A DNA stretch of 6,299 nucleotides, taken from positions 1 to 6,299 of the forward strand of contig JACRDJ010000086.1 in the NCBI GenBank assembly GCA_016218635.1. The letters run 5' to 3'. Under the pieces are notes generated by a model. The model had not been told where the DNA came from. It made no database searches and worked only from the letters and a program-made list of their open reading frames with translations. This DNA is from Candidatus Iainarchaeum sp. (GTDB lineage Archaea; Iainarchaeota; Iainarchaeia; Iainarchaeales; JAFGBZ01). Position 1 is the first letter of the stretch. Every line of letters begins with the position of its first letter. Shown here in pieces: positions 1 to 6,175 of the stretch. The position numbers and the translations under genes were made by a program.

Positions 1-509
1 ACCCGGCGGGCGATGATGCTGGAATAGTTCTGGATTTCGCTTTCGGGGGAAATCACGATATTGGTTTTAAGCCAGCCATGGGTTTTATGGAACACCCAGA
101 CGGGTTCCTCGGAGGAGTTCACCACGATTTCCTCGAGGTTGGGGTCGTTGATCAGGAACTCGATTTTTCCAAGCCCCAGCATTTCGTGGAGCAAAATGGC
201 CACCAGGCTTTTTCTGCTTTCCTCACCGAGTTCGGGGAGTTCCTTGGATAAAATGGCGTGCGCACGTTCGGAGAATCTCTTTTTCAGGGCATCAATGAAC
301 CGGGCATCCATCACGTTTTCGGTTTTAATGGCCGCATCCGCCAGAATGCTTTTTTTGAGGCTGTGCAGGAGGGCGGCGGTTCCGGCCCCGTATTCAGGAA
401 ACTGGAGGTGATATTCCCGGACAAATCCGCTGAAGGGATCCACGAGGTGCACGTCCACCGAAACGTTGTCCGCCTGCAGTTCATAGGTTTCAATGAGTTT
501 GTCCTTCAT
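1..509 (-). CDS. Type II/IV secretion (type IV pilus/archaellum-like) assembly ATPase, N-terminal part, truncated by window edge
   Basis: Reading the minus strand from ATG at 509 gives 169 complete codons with no stop before the window edge. Residues 108-150 carry the signature of the N-terminal domain of FlaI/GspE/TadA/VirB11-type ATPases: a HEMLGLGKIEFLINDPNLEE stretch, then IVVN, a short gap, and VWVFHK..GWLKTN. In this family that domain precedes the RecA-like ATPase core (Walker A, Asp and His boxes, Walker B), which would lie left of position 1 and cannot be checked. Such ATPases are cytoplasmic hexamers that drive pilin polymerisation or secretion. The start is supported by GGGGAT at 519-514, four bases before the ATG. 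The gene overlaps the 3' end of the upstream winged-helix gene by 20 nt, so the two are probably translationally coupled. Family assignment is firm; pilus rather than archaellum or secretion use is inferred from the adjacent pilin cluster. Confidence 0.88.
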   Translation of the reverse strand, partial: MKDKLIETYELQADNVSVDVHLVDPFSGFVREYHLQFPEYGAGTAALLHSLKKSILADAAIKTENVMDARFIDALKKRFSERAHAILSKELPELGEESRKSLVAILLHEMLGLGKIEFLINDPNLEEIVVNSSEEPVWVFHKTHGWLKTNIVISPESEIQNYSSIIARR

Positions 510-1212
510 GCATATCCCCTTTTGAGTTGGATTCTTTTTTGGAACTCCAATGAATGTCCTGCGCCACCATCTCCCCGATGGGCGGATAATGAAGCACGAT
601 GAGCTTTTCGTTTTCAAGGATTTTCAGCAGTTCCTGGGTCTGCTCTTTTCCAAGGCCGAGTTCTTTGCAGAATTCGCTGAAAGGGATTCTTCCTTTCTGT
701 TCAATGAGCGAAAGACCCCGGTCAAATGCAGTCACAATCAGGTTTTCATTAAGGGAGGCCGGCTGGGACGGAAGCGGGGACTGAACGGGGACGACGGTTT
801 CAGGACGAATCAGGGGCTTTGGAGGCAGTTCCCGGTGATGCGGATGAAGCGTGCATTCCCTGCGCAGCAGAGTGACCAGCTCATTGAAGCTTTCCGGCAG
901 CCGTTGGGGGTCAAGATGATGTATTTCGTCAATGGCTTTCTGGGGTGCCAGGCTATGGCGTTTGAGCAGCTCGTTTATTTTTTCCTCCATTTCATTCAGT
1001 TGAACCTCACTTATTTTTCCGCCGGCTTTCTGGCGCAGGGCCAGTGAAATAACGGAAGACGGATCAGCAGGGACGGGGGTGGTCTGCGGCTGATTCGGTG
1101 AAAGGGATTCATTCACCGGAAGAAGCGATACCGGGGGAAGTTGTGCGCCGGCATTTTTTTTGAATTTCGAAAAAACGGTTTCAGCGAAGGACGCAACCCT
1201 GTTTTCCTTCAT
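490..1212 (-). CDS. Hypothetical protein with C-terminal winged-helix-like domain, paired with the secretion ATPase
   Basis: This 240-aa protein is predicted to be soluble, with no signal peptide or membrane segment. Residues 1-20 are basic (FSKFKKN). Residues 25-55 are Pro/Ser-rich and probably disordered. Residues 64-120 look helical, with a charged possible coiled coil near 68-86. Residues 130-152 form a second Pro-rich linker. Residues 156-218 resemble a winged-helix fold: helix, GRIPFSEFCKELGL, a helix ending LLKILENEKLI, then a strand VLHYPPIGE. From general knowledge, domains of this shape with a tyrosine-proline-x-x-glycine wing occur next to secretion ATPases in archaea. The charged tail (SSKKESNSKG) ends in the overlap with the ATPase. 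The role is unknown; it could be an ATPase partner or adaptor, or a DNA-binding regulator of the operon. No Shine-Dalgarno precedes the ATG, and a TATA box about 33 nt upstream predicts a nearly leaderless mRNA. Confidence 0.8.
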   Translation of the reverse strand: MKENRVASFAETVFSKFKKNAGAQLPPVSLLPVNESLSPNQPQTTPVPADPSSVISLALRQKAGGKISEVQLNEMEEKINELLKRHSLAPQKAIDEIHHLDPQRLPESFNELVTLLRRECTLHPHHRELPPKPLIRPETVVPVQSPLPSQPASLNENLIVTAFDRGLSLIEQKGRIPFSEFCKELGLGKEQTQELLKILENEKLIVLHYPPIGEMVAQDIHWSSKKESNSKGDMHEGQTH

Positions 1213-1241
1213 GTCGGTTCGGTATTGAATAACTCGTTCCT

Positions 1242-1249
1242 ATTATAAA
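1242..1249 (-). promoter_or_regulatory. TATA box for the winged-helix/ATPase unit
   Basis: The minus strand reads TTTATAAT here, preceded by a purine-rich CTAAAAGG that could serve as a BRE. Transcription starting 25-27 nt downstream of the box centre would begin near 1219, some 3-10 nt before the ATG at 1212. That fits the missing Shine-Dalgarno and predicts a leaderless or near-leaderless message. The box lies in the 68-nt gap after the pilin operon, so the ATPase unit can be expressed separately from it. No clear T-rich terminator is seen in the gap, so read-through from the pilin operon is also possible. Confidence 0.6.
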
Positions 1250-1280
1250 TACCTTTTAGTGCCTCGGAAGGGCGAATCCG

Positions 1281-2255
1281 CTACCGGTTGGTTTGCTGGA
1301 GGTTAAACCCTGGTTGCCGGACCGAAAAATTAATGTCGTTAAAGAAAAGTTCTTTCACGGGCGAACGGAATGTTACCATCATATTGAGGTCCATCCGGTC
1401 TCCTTCATGGATGATGCGGACGCCGTTTGAGAGGTAAACCGTTAAAGGCACTGAAGTGCATCCGGCCCCGGTGCATTTAAGCGTGATATTGTGGTCAAGG
1501 ACCGTGTCAATGTGGGCGCTGACGGTCCGGGCACTGCCTGAAAGCGAACAGGAAGGGCATAGTGCCGAATCAATGGTCAGGGAAACGAATGGGTAGGGGC
1601 TGTTTTCATCGAAGGCGGTCTGCGTGCATACGTCCGAACCGTTCAGGTGGCAGACAACCGAATTGTAGTCCGCATTCTGGTTTTTGATGGAGACATTGAG
1701 GTCAAAGCGCCGGATATCCTGCACGTTGAAATCCGCTCCGCAGGCAGGATCCGAAACGGGTTCAAGAATCATTTCGTTGAGGTCAGCCGTCACATACTGC
1801 ATGCATTGCGGGATGAGGATGAAATGAATCCGCGAAGCGGTTCCGCCCCAGGCGGGATTCTGGACCGTGTTGATGTCCAAGTCCACATTCGTGAACGTGG
1901 TTTGCGCGTTGGTGTCGGAAACAAAAATGGAATAGGCATTGATCAGGTCAAAGTAATTGGCGAGCACATTGGGATGAAGGGGAAGCTTCTGCATGAGCAG
2001 GAGGCGGTTGAAGTCCAGGGTATAATCAAATGGCAGAATGCGTTCAAACGCGCTTCTGGCCACGCTTTCCTTTCCCAGGTCCACGATGGATTCATTGATG
2101 GTGTCATAGGCATTGCTGGTCCGGGAAAGTGCCGTGAGCTGCGAAACGTCTTTTTCGCCCGCATAAAGGGTTTCCTGGGAAACCAGCGTGAACGTGAGCA
2201 CCATCATGAGCAGCAAAAAGACCATGACCGAAAAGAGCGCTCCGCGTTCACGCAT
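1281..2255 (-). CDS. Large pilin-like protein lacking the +5 acidic residue (possible minor-pilin/GspK-like tip subunit)
   Basis: This 324-aa protein begins MRERG, followed by a hydrophobic segment at residues 6-25 (ALFSVMVFLLLMMVLTFTLV). That matches a class III prepilin layout with cleavage after Gly5. No Glu or Asp occurs at mature +5 or +6; Val is at +5. The remainder is probably extracytoplasmic: a helical region (30-110), then a beta-rich region with eight cysteines (151, 172, 202, 210, 233, 236, 261, 266), several closely spaced, which suggests disulfides. N-x-S/T sequons also occur. The start at 2255 is chosen because it places the Arg-Gly motif at the N-terminus; an in-frame ATG lies upstream at 2402 but falls inside the VWA gene. 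The start overlaps the VWA gene stop by 8 nt, indicating coupled translation. No specific family was recognised. By analogy, the bacterial tip pseudopilin GspK is also large and lacks Glu5, but no sequence homology to it is claimed. Confidence 0.75.
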   Translation of the reverse strand: MRERGALFSVMVFLLLMMVLTFTLVSQETLYAGEKDVSQLTALSRTSNAYDTINESIVDLGKESVARSAFERILPFDYTLDFNRLLLMQKLPLHPNVLANYFDLINAYSIFVSDTNAQTTFTNVDLDINTVQNPAWGGTASRIHFILIPQCMQYVTADLNEMILEPVSDPACGADFNVQDIRRFDLNVSIKNQNADYNSVVCHLNGSDVCTQTAFDENSPYPFVSLTIDSALCPSCSLSGSARTVSAHIDTVLDHNITLKCTGAGCTSVPLTVYLSNGVRIIHEGDRMDLNMMVTFRSPVKELFFNDINFSVRQPGFNLQQTNR

Positions 2256-4896
2256 CGGACCACACCCAGTATTCGAAGGTATAAAACTTGGATGAAGGGG
2301 ATCCCACGCAGTAAATGCTGTCCTGGTTGTTGTTCGGGCATTCGCGGATGTTTTGATCCTCATTGACAAGGGCATAGAGGTATCCTTCGCGGGCGATTTC
2401 AAGGTCTTTTAATTCCACGGAAAAAGAGCATGAACCCGGAATGCCGGGACAGAATGCCGGAACCGGTTCGGACAGAATCAACTGGCTTTGAGGAGTGCCC
2501 GGCTCGTTGAGGTAAATGTTAACCGTGGTTGGCGGAGAGGAAAGGAATCCCCGGTTGAAGACGTTCACATCCAGGTAGGCCAGCCCGGGTTCAGTCAGGC
2601 GTCCGTTCAGAATTTCAATTCCAATGTCCCGATAAAGGAAGGGCACTGTCGTGTTGGCATCCCACAAAAGGTCTCCCTGGGTTATTCCCTGGTTGTTGTC
2701 ATATTCAAAGTACGTGCCGGAGGGCGGAAAAATCCGGGTATCCGAACTGCAGGCGAGCGGATGATTGCAGGGAAAACGGACCTGATAGGCCCCAGACCAG
2801 GGAGTTAAATAATTCAGAAAACCGATGTAAAACTGCAGGTAATTCTGGTCTAAAATGCGTATGATGGAACCGCCTCCGTCATCTATGAGTTCGGCTCCGT
2901 CCGGAAGGGAAACGTTGAGAAGAGCATTATTGGCTTCGTTGGCGGAACCATCCGAAGCAATCAATCCGATCTGACCGCGGATGGCATTGTACACATCCGC
3001 CAATGCGTTGGCGTCATTGGCCGAATAATATCGGCCGCCGGTGATGGAAGCAATATTTCCCAGTTCGACCGAATCAGCATCCGTTCCCATGCCTACCGTA
3101 AAAATGACAATGTTGTTGTCCCTTGCCGTGCTGGCCGCCGTGGCGGGACTCATTCCGGCCGTGGTATGACCGTCGGATAAGAGGACCTGAAAGCGTTTGG
3201 CCGGGGGAGCTGCCTGTCCGTGGGACAAAAATTCAGTGGTGGCCATCTGAATGGCATCCCCGGTGGCCGTACTGCCTCCTGCCTGCAGGGAAGCAATTTT
3301 GGTGTTGATGGCGGCCTTGTTGGAACTGATTGCCGGCAGCAATGGCTTATCCAGACGGGCCGGATACGAATACGAGATAAGACCGAGCTGATCCCCGGGA
3401 ACCGGACTCTGCCAGTCCGGATAATTCACGAAATTGGTGGCCGCAAACTGGGTTGCATCCATTTTGCGTAAAAAAACCTTGGTGGTTTGGGTGACGGACG
3501 GATTGTCATTCCACTCATAGATTCTCCATATGCCCAGTTCGCTGGATGCCAGGACAATATCATTGGATGTGCTGGTGCTGGTATAACTGTTTCCGGACCC
3601 ATAAGGCACTCCCCCGTAATATCCATAACGGATGCCGCCAGGGGATTCAATGTATAACTGAGGGCAGTTTCCCGAGCAGCTTCCACTCCAGCCCATGTTC
3701 ACATTAAAACCGTCCGGATCCACGATTTCAAACGTTCCAGTCTCAACCCATCCGGTCAGAAGAACCGGCGTATAAATGTTGATGTCCAAGGTGTAATTCA
3801 CGGCCGGATCATCGTTCCAGCCATACACCGTCCACACCCCGTTCCGGGAAGAGGAAACGGGCACATACATGGATACCGAAGAATTCGTAGTGGAATAGGT
3901 TCCGCCCGGAAGGGCCCCATTGTAATACCCAAACTGCGCACCCGCCGGAGTCGTGATGTACATTTTGGGTTTATGCGTTCCGGTTTCCACCGGCCCGCTC
4001 CAGCGAAACAGGATATCAAAGCTGTTGGAGTCATCAATGGTAAACGTCTTCAACACCCGCCAGTTTCCATACTTGCCGAAAAGAGAACGGGTGCCCCCGC
4101 CCAGAGAACCACTGGAATGGTCCATGAAAGGCGGAATGGTTTGAGCGGTTCCGCCACCCAGATTTCCGGTAAACTGGCTCAGCAAGGCGGTTAATTCACT
4201 CATGCTTCCGGAACGGTCAATGATCAGCAGGATATCCACCGGTACGCGTCCAAAAGAAGGCACGGTGGCCGAAAGATTCACGGTGGCCGTTTCATCACAT
4301 AAAAGTTCGCCTGAAGGGGAGACGTTCACATCGAAAGAAACATTCAGGTCTGATGCGCCTGCCAGGGAGAGCCGATTCCAGGGCGTCTCATCCGCTGAAG
4401 CCAGTCCAATTGAATAATTCATGTCGCATTGGCCGGGCGGCTGCTTGCGCACCATGGTTTTCTTCACATACAGGACATCCCGGTCAGTTGGCACCGGGGT
4501 TCCGTACGAAACGGTCAGTTTATTTTCATCCGGAAAGCAGGACTCAAAGGTCTGAAGAGTACGGCAGGCTTCCGGTGCCAGCGTGTACTCCGTGGTTTTC
4601 AGAAAAAATGCATACGATTCCGGAAGCAGGGTCCCCGTTTTTTCCCCGATTTCATTAATGGCTCCCGGCAACCCGTTTTGATCTATTTCTTCACTGAGAT
4701 AACCGTCCTTAAGCAAGGCCGTATATACGTCATCGGTCAGCTGTGCTGAATACGTATGAGTCAATGCGGCCGGAGCGGTTTCATAGGAGACATGCGTGGT
4801 GCCGGCAGCCAGCAGAATAACGACCAGCACGGTCAGTGCCGCTTCCAACGTCAGGACAAATCCACGTGCACTAAGGAGTCTGGTATAACGTGACAT
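2248..4896 (-). CDS. Modular pilin-like VWA-domain adhesin with two internal beta-rich repeats and a C-terminal CARDB-like domain
   Basis: This 882-aa surface protein has a short basic N-terminus ending LLSARG, then a hydrophobic segment (13-31) with Glu18 at mature +6, like a class III prepilin. Residues 40-215 form a lead-in region. VWA begins at 220 (VDILLIIDRSGSMS) with MIDAS residues Asp227, Ser229 and Ser231. The fold resumes at about 476, with GGSTATGD giving MIDAS Thr543, VLLSDG giving Asp575, and VGMGTDADS to about 640. Between the halves lie two tandem repeats (277-377 and 381-478). Residues 757-862 resemble a CARDB/Ig-like domain ending RECPNNN. Twelve cysteines and eight N-x-S/T sequons fit an extracytoplasmic, possibly glycosylated protein. 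The start at 4896 follows GGAGG (4910-4906) by 9 nt; the longest in-frame ORF would begin at 4941 and adds 15 residues before the prepilin motif. The gene overlaps the preceding one by 26 nt. All MIDAS residues are present, so metal-dependent ligand binding is plausible; the ligand is unknown. Confidence 0.87.
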   Translation of the reverse strand: MSRYTRLLSARGFVLTLEAALTVLVVILLAAGTTHVSYETAPAALTHTYSAQLTDDVYTALLKDGYLSEEIDQNGLPGAINEIGEKTGTLLPESYAFFLKTTEYTLAPEACRTLQTFESCFPDENKLTVSYGTPVPTDRDVLYVKKTMVRKQPPGQCDMNYSIGLASADETPWNRLSLAGASDLNVSFDVNVSPSGELLCDETATVNLSATVPSFGRVPVDILLIIDRSGSMSELTALLSQFTGNLGGGTAQTIPPFMDHSSGSLGGGTRSLFGKYGNWRVLKTFTIDDSNSFDILFRWSGPVETGTHKPKMYITTPAGAQFGYYNGALPGGTYSTTNSSVSMYVPVSSSRNGVWTVYGWNDDPAVNYTLDINIYTPVLLTGWVETGTFEIVDPDGFNVNMGWSGSCSGNCPQLYIESPGGIRYGYYGGVPYGSGNSYTSTSTSNDIVLASSELGIWRIYEWNDNPSVTQTTKVFLRKMDATQFAATNFVNYPDWQSPVPGDQLGLISYSYPARLDKPLLPAISSNKAAINTKIASLQAGGSTATGDAIQMATTEFLSHGQAAPPAKRFQVLLSDGHTTAGMSPATAASTARDNNIVIFTVGMGTDADSVELGNIASITGGRYYSANDANALADVYNAIRGQIGLIASDGSANEANNALLNVSLPDGAELIDDGGGSIIRILDQNYLQFYIGFLNYLTPWSGAYQVRFPCNHPLACSSDTRIFPPSGTYFEYDNNQGITQGDLLWDANTTVPFLYRDIGIEILNGRLTEPGLAYLDVNVFNRGFLSSPPTTVNIYLNEPGTPQSQLILSEPVPAFCPGIPGSCSFSVELKDLEIAREGYLYALVNEDQNIRECPNNNQDSIYCVGSPSSKFYTFEYWVWSDA
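3463..3756 (-). other. Protein domain: second beta-rich repeat inserted in the VWA fold
   Basis: This segment encodes residues 381-478. It repeats the first module: GWVETGTFEI, FNVNMGWSG, QLYIESPGG, YGYYGG, a Ser/Thr-rich run, and LGIWRIYEWNDNPSV. It differs in carrying a Cys pair (407 and 411, CSGNC) absent from the first repeat, which could form a local disulfide. It passes straight into the resumed VWA helix (ATQFAATNFVNY). The two copies have diverged clearly, which suggests an old duplication. Confidence 0.65.
3766..4068 (-). other. Protein domain: first beta-rich repeat inserted in the VWA fold
   Basis: This segment encodes residues 277-377 of the VWA protein. The conserved landmarks are W279, a FTIDD..SFDILFRWSG strand pair, KMYITTPAG, FGYYNG, a Ser/Thr-rich stretch, and NGVWTVYGWNDDP followed by NYTLDI. 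Each landmark recurs in the same order in the second repeat. The pattern of strands with a 'G-x-W-x-x-Y' edge suggests a compact beta-sandwich, resembling PPC-type domains or the beta-rich domain that follows VWA in CLCA proteins. That resemblance is by eye only. Confidence 0.65.
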
Positions 4897-5374
4897 CCAC
4901 GATGGCCTCCGAGTCACCATAAACCGCAATGCGCCGCACACTTACCCGAACAGCGTTCCCGGGCGGGGGGACGCCGAAATTAAGGTCCGCAGTCATTGGA
5001 TCCACCGCATCCAGTTGAATAAACACTTCATACGTGGGAAGCGCCAGTTTGGCTTTCACTTCCGAATAATTGGAATCCACCCAGTCTTTAAACCGAAGAA
5101 CCTTTCCAGAATCCAGAACCCGGTCTTTTCGGGCCAGACCCAGTGAAGTCACGCCGTTCAAATCCCGCGTTTCCCAGTCCACGGGCACGCCGGGAGACTT
5201 AAGAAGCAGATCACTTAACAGAAAAGCCTTCACCTGGGCTTCATTGAACGAAAACTGGGTTTCAAAACTTTTGAGGTTGGAGGTCCAAAGCATGATGATT
5301 CCAGCCAGCACCATGACAAAAATAAACATCGCCATGGCCAGATCATAGCTTACCGCCTGCCCGCGTTCACTCAT
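4871..5374 (-). CDS. Class III signal-sequence pilin-like protein (167 aa)
   Basis: The protein begins MSERGQAVSYD, followed by a hydrophobic helix at about 12-30 (LAMAMFIFVMVLAGIIMLW). This fits prepilin processing after Gly5, with Gln at +1 and the acidic residue (Asp11) at +6 rather than the usual +5. The body has a pattern I associate with small proteins in archaeal pilin-like operons: LSDLLLKSPGVPVDWE, then SLGLA..DRVLD, KVLRFKDW, NYSEVKAKL and YEVFIQL. It ends in a beta-rich tail and contains no cysteine. The ATG at 5374 overlaps the upstream stop by 8 nt (ATGAGTGA). Only a partial Shine-Dalgarno match (TTGATC) lies upstream, so translation probably depends on coupling. It is likely a minor pilin or membrane-anchored assembly partner of the VWA protein that follows. 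Confidence 0.8.
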   Translation of the reverse strand: MSERGQAVSYDLAMAMFIFVMVLAGIIMLWTSNLKSFETQFSFNEAQVKAFLLSDLLLKSPGVPVDWETRDLNGVTSLGLARKDRVLDSGKVLRFKDWVDSNYSEVKAKLALPTYEVFIQLDAVDPMTADLNFGVPPPGNAVRVSVRRIAVYGDSEAIVDVTLYQTP

Positions 5375-5726
5375 TCCGGATCAAGACCCCCTGCGCGTTT
5401 TTCTCAATCAGAATAGTTCCCTTCCTAAGCGCGGCCGGAACCGCCAGGCCCGAAAAGTAACAGTAATAATTCCCGATTTCAAGATAATTGCTTCCCACAT
5501 TGACGTCCCGGTCCAGCAAAAACGAAATGCGCACCGCCTCCTTCATGGAAAACACGTAATTAAGCTGATTGGCCACCAGACTGCACACCCGGCGATTCTC
5601 ATACGAATCATTCAGCGCATAACCGATCCGGTTATGCTCAAACACAAAAACAAGCACCAGAACAAAAATCATCAGCAAAACCATGATGGCAACCATGACC
5701 TCCTGGCTGACCTGGCCTTTCTTCAC
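5367..5726 (-). CDS. Class III signal-peptide pilin-like protein (119 aa, GTG start)
   Basis: The protein begins MKKGQVSQEV and continues into a long hydrophobic helix (about 10-29). This is the canonical archaeal class III motif: Lys-Gly, then Gln at +1 and Glu9 at +5, cleaved by an EppA/PilD-type prepilin peptidase. The soluble part is about 85 residues, beta-rich near the end, with two cysteines (48 and 89) that could form a disulfide. The GTG at 5726 is preferred over the in-frame GTG at 5735 because the latter lies inside the purine-rich Shine-Dalgarno-like GGGGGAGTGAT at 5741-5731, which is spaced 4 nt from 5726, as in the neighbouring pilin gene. The upstream gene ends 5 nt before it. 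It probably acts as a pilus subunit or minor pilin; the exact role is unassigned. Confidence 0.82.
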   Translation of the reverse strand: MKKGQVSQEVMVAIMVLLMIFVLVLVFVFEHNRIGYALNDSYENRRVCSLVANQLNYVFSMKEAVRISFLLDRDVNVGSNYLEIGNYYCYFSGLAVPAALRKGTILIEKNAQGVLIRNE

Positions 5727-5731
5727 CGAAA

Positions 5732-6148
5732 TCACTCCCCCGTAAACTCGGAAAAAACAACCCCGGAAGCGGTGGAAGCCACTTTCACCAAACGCCTTCC
5801 GGGCGCCAGCGGCAATTCCCCGGACAAATTTGCCTTAGCGGACGCAAAAAACTCAACGGACTCACCGGAAAGCACTGCAAAATAACTCACCGTCCGGTCA
5901 GAAAGCGCATAACTCTGCACGGTATCCGAAACCGTGATTTCCACAAACAACGTGTTCCCGGGCCCCAAGGCATAAACCTGATCGGCTGCCGCGGCCAAGG
6001 CATTCACCGAGGTCTTCATGGAAACCACGTCGGAATTGGCCCGATAACTCATTAACGCAAAACTGAAAACGAAAACAATGGCCACCAGCAAAAACGCCAG
6101 CATCACCAAATACTCGGTTGCCACCTGACCTTTATCCGTTCTCCCCAT
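5732..6148 (-). CDS. Class III signal-peptide pilin-like protein (138 aa), first gene of the pilin operon
   Basis: The N-terminus MGRTDKGQVATEYLVM followed by a hydrophobic stretch to about residue 33 is a textbook class III prepilin: cleavage after Gly7, Gln at +1, Glu12 at +5 next to the Tyr-Leu often seen in this family. The mature domain is small, Ala/Val/Ser-rich and probably beta-structured, with no cysteine. As the first and most canonical gene of the run it is the best candidate for a major or core filament subunit; that is inference. The ATG at 6148 is chosen over the in-frame GTG at 6157 because that GTG is part of the Shine-Dalgarno sequence. Confidence 0.85.
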   Translation of the reverse strand: MGRTDKGQVATEYLVMLAFLLVAIVFVFSFALMSYRANSDVVSMKTSVNALAAAADQVYALGPGNTLFVEITVSDTVQSYALSDRTVSYFAVLSGESVEFFASAKANLSGELPLAPGRRLVKVASTASGVVFSEFTGE

Positions 6149-6152
6149 GCCA

Positions 6153-6158
6153 ATCACC
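6153..6158 (-). promoter_or_regulatory. Shine-Dalgarno of the first pilin gene, decides its start
   Basis: The minus strand reads GGTGAT, a perfect archaeal anti-16S match, separated by TGGC from the ATG at 6148. The same four-base spacing after a GxGAT core is seen at the GTG start at 5726 and the ATPase ATG at 509, which supports these starts. Confidence 0.75.
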
Positions 6159-6175
6159 TATTCAACGAAGTTGAG

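Noticed and set aside
61..602. Two plus-strand open frames at the left edge (61-411 and 258-602)
   Set aside because: They lie antisense to the clear secretion-ATPase signature and give low-complexity Ser/Arg-rich translations.
550..1047. 165-codon open frame on the plus strand opposite the winged-helix gene
   Set aside because: It has no supporting ribosome site or operon context. The minus-strand frame has a promoter, a domain-like pattern and coupling to the ATPase.
1213..1280. Rho-independent-like or T-rich terminator after the pilin operon
   Set aside because: No T run or stable hairpin is visible on the minus strand in this gap; the AT-rich patch is better explained as a TATA box.
1647..2366. 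239-codon open frame on the plus strand antisense to the 324-aa pilin-like gene
   Set aside because: Its translation has no recognisable domain and is rich in His, Arg and Gly, as expected of an antisense shadow. The opposite strand carries a convincing prepilin leader and operon overlap.
2256..2402. Upstream extension of the 324-aa gene to an in-frame start at 2402
   Set aside because: It would lie entirely inside the VWA gene and would put 49 residues before the prepilin motif. The start at 2255 gives the short basic leader expected.
4897..4941. Longer start of the VWA gene at 4941 or 4920
   Set aside because: The GGAGG at 4910-4906 correctly spaces the ATG at 4896, and the extra residues only lengthen the overlap with the preceding gene. 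The ATG at 4920 cannot be fully excluded.
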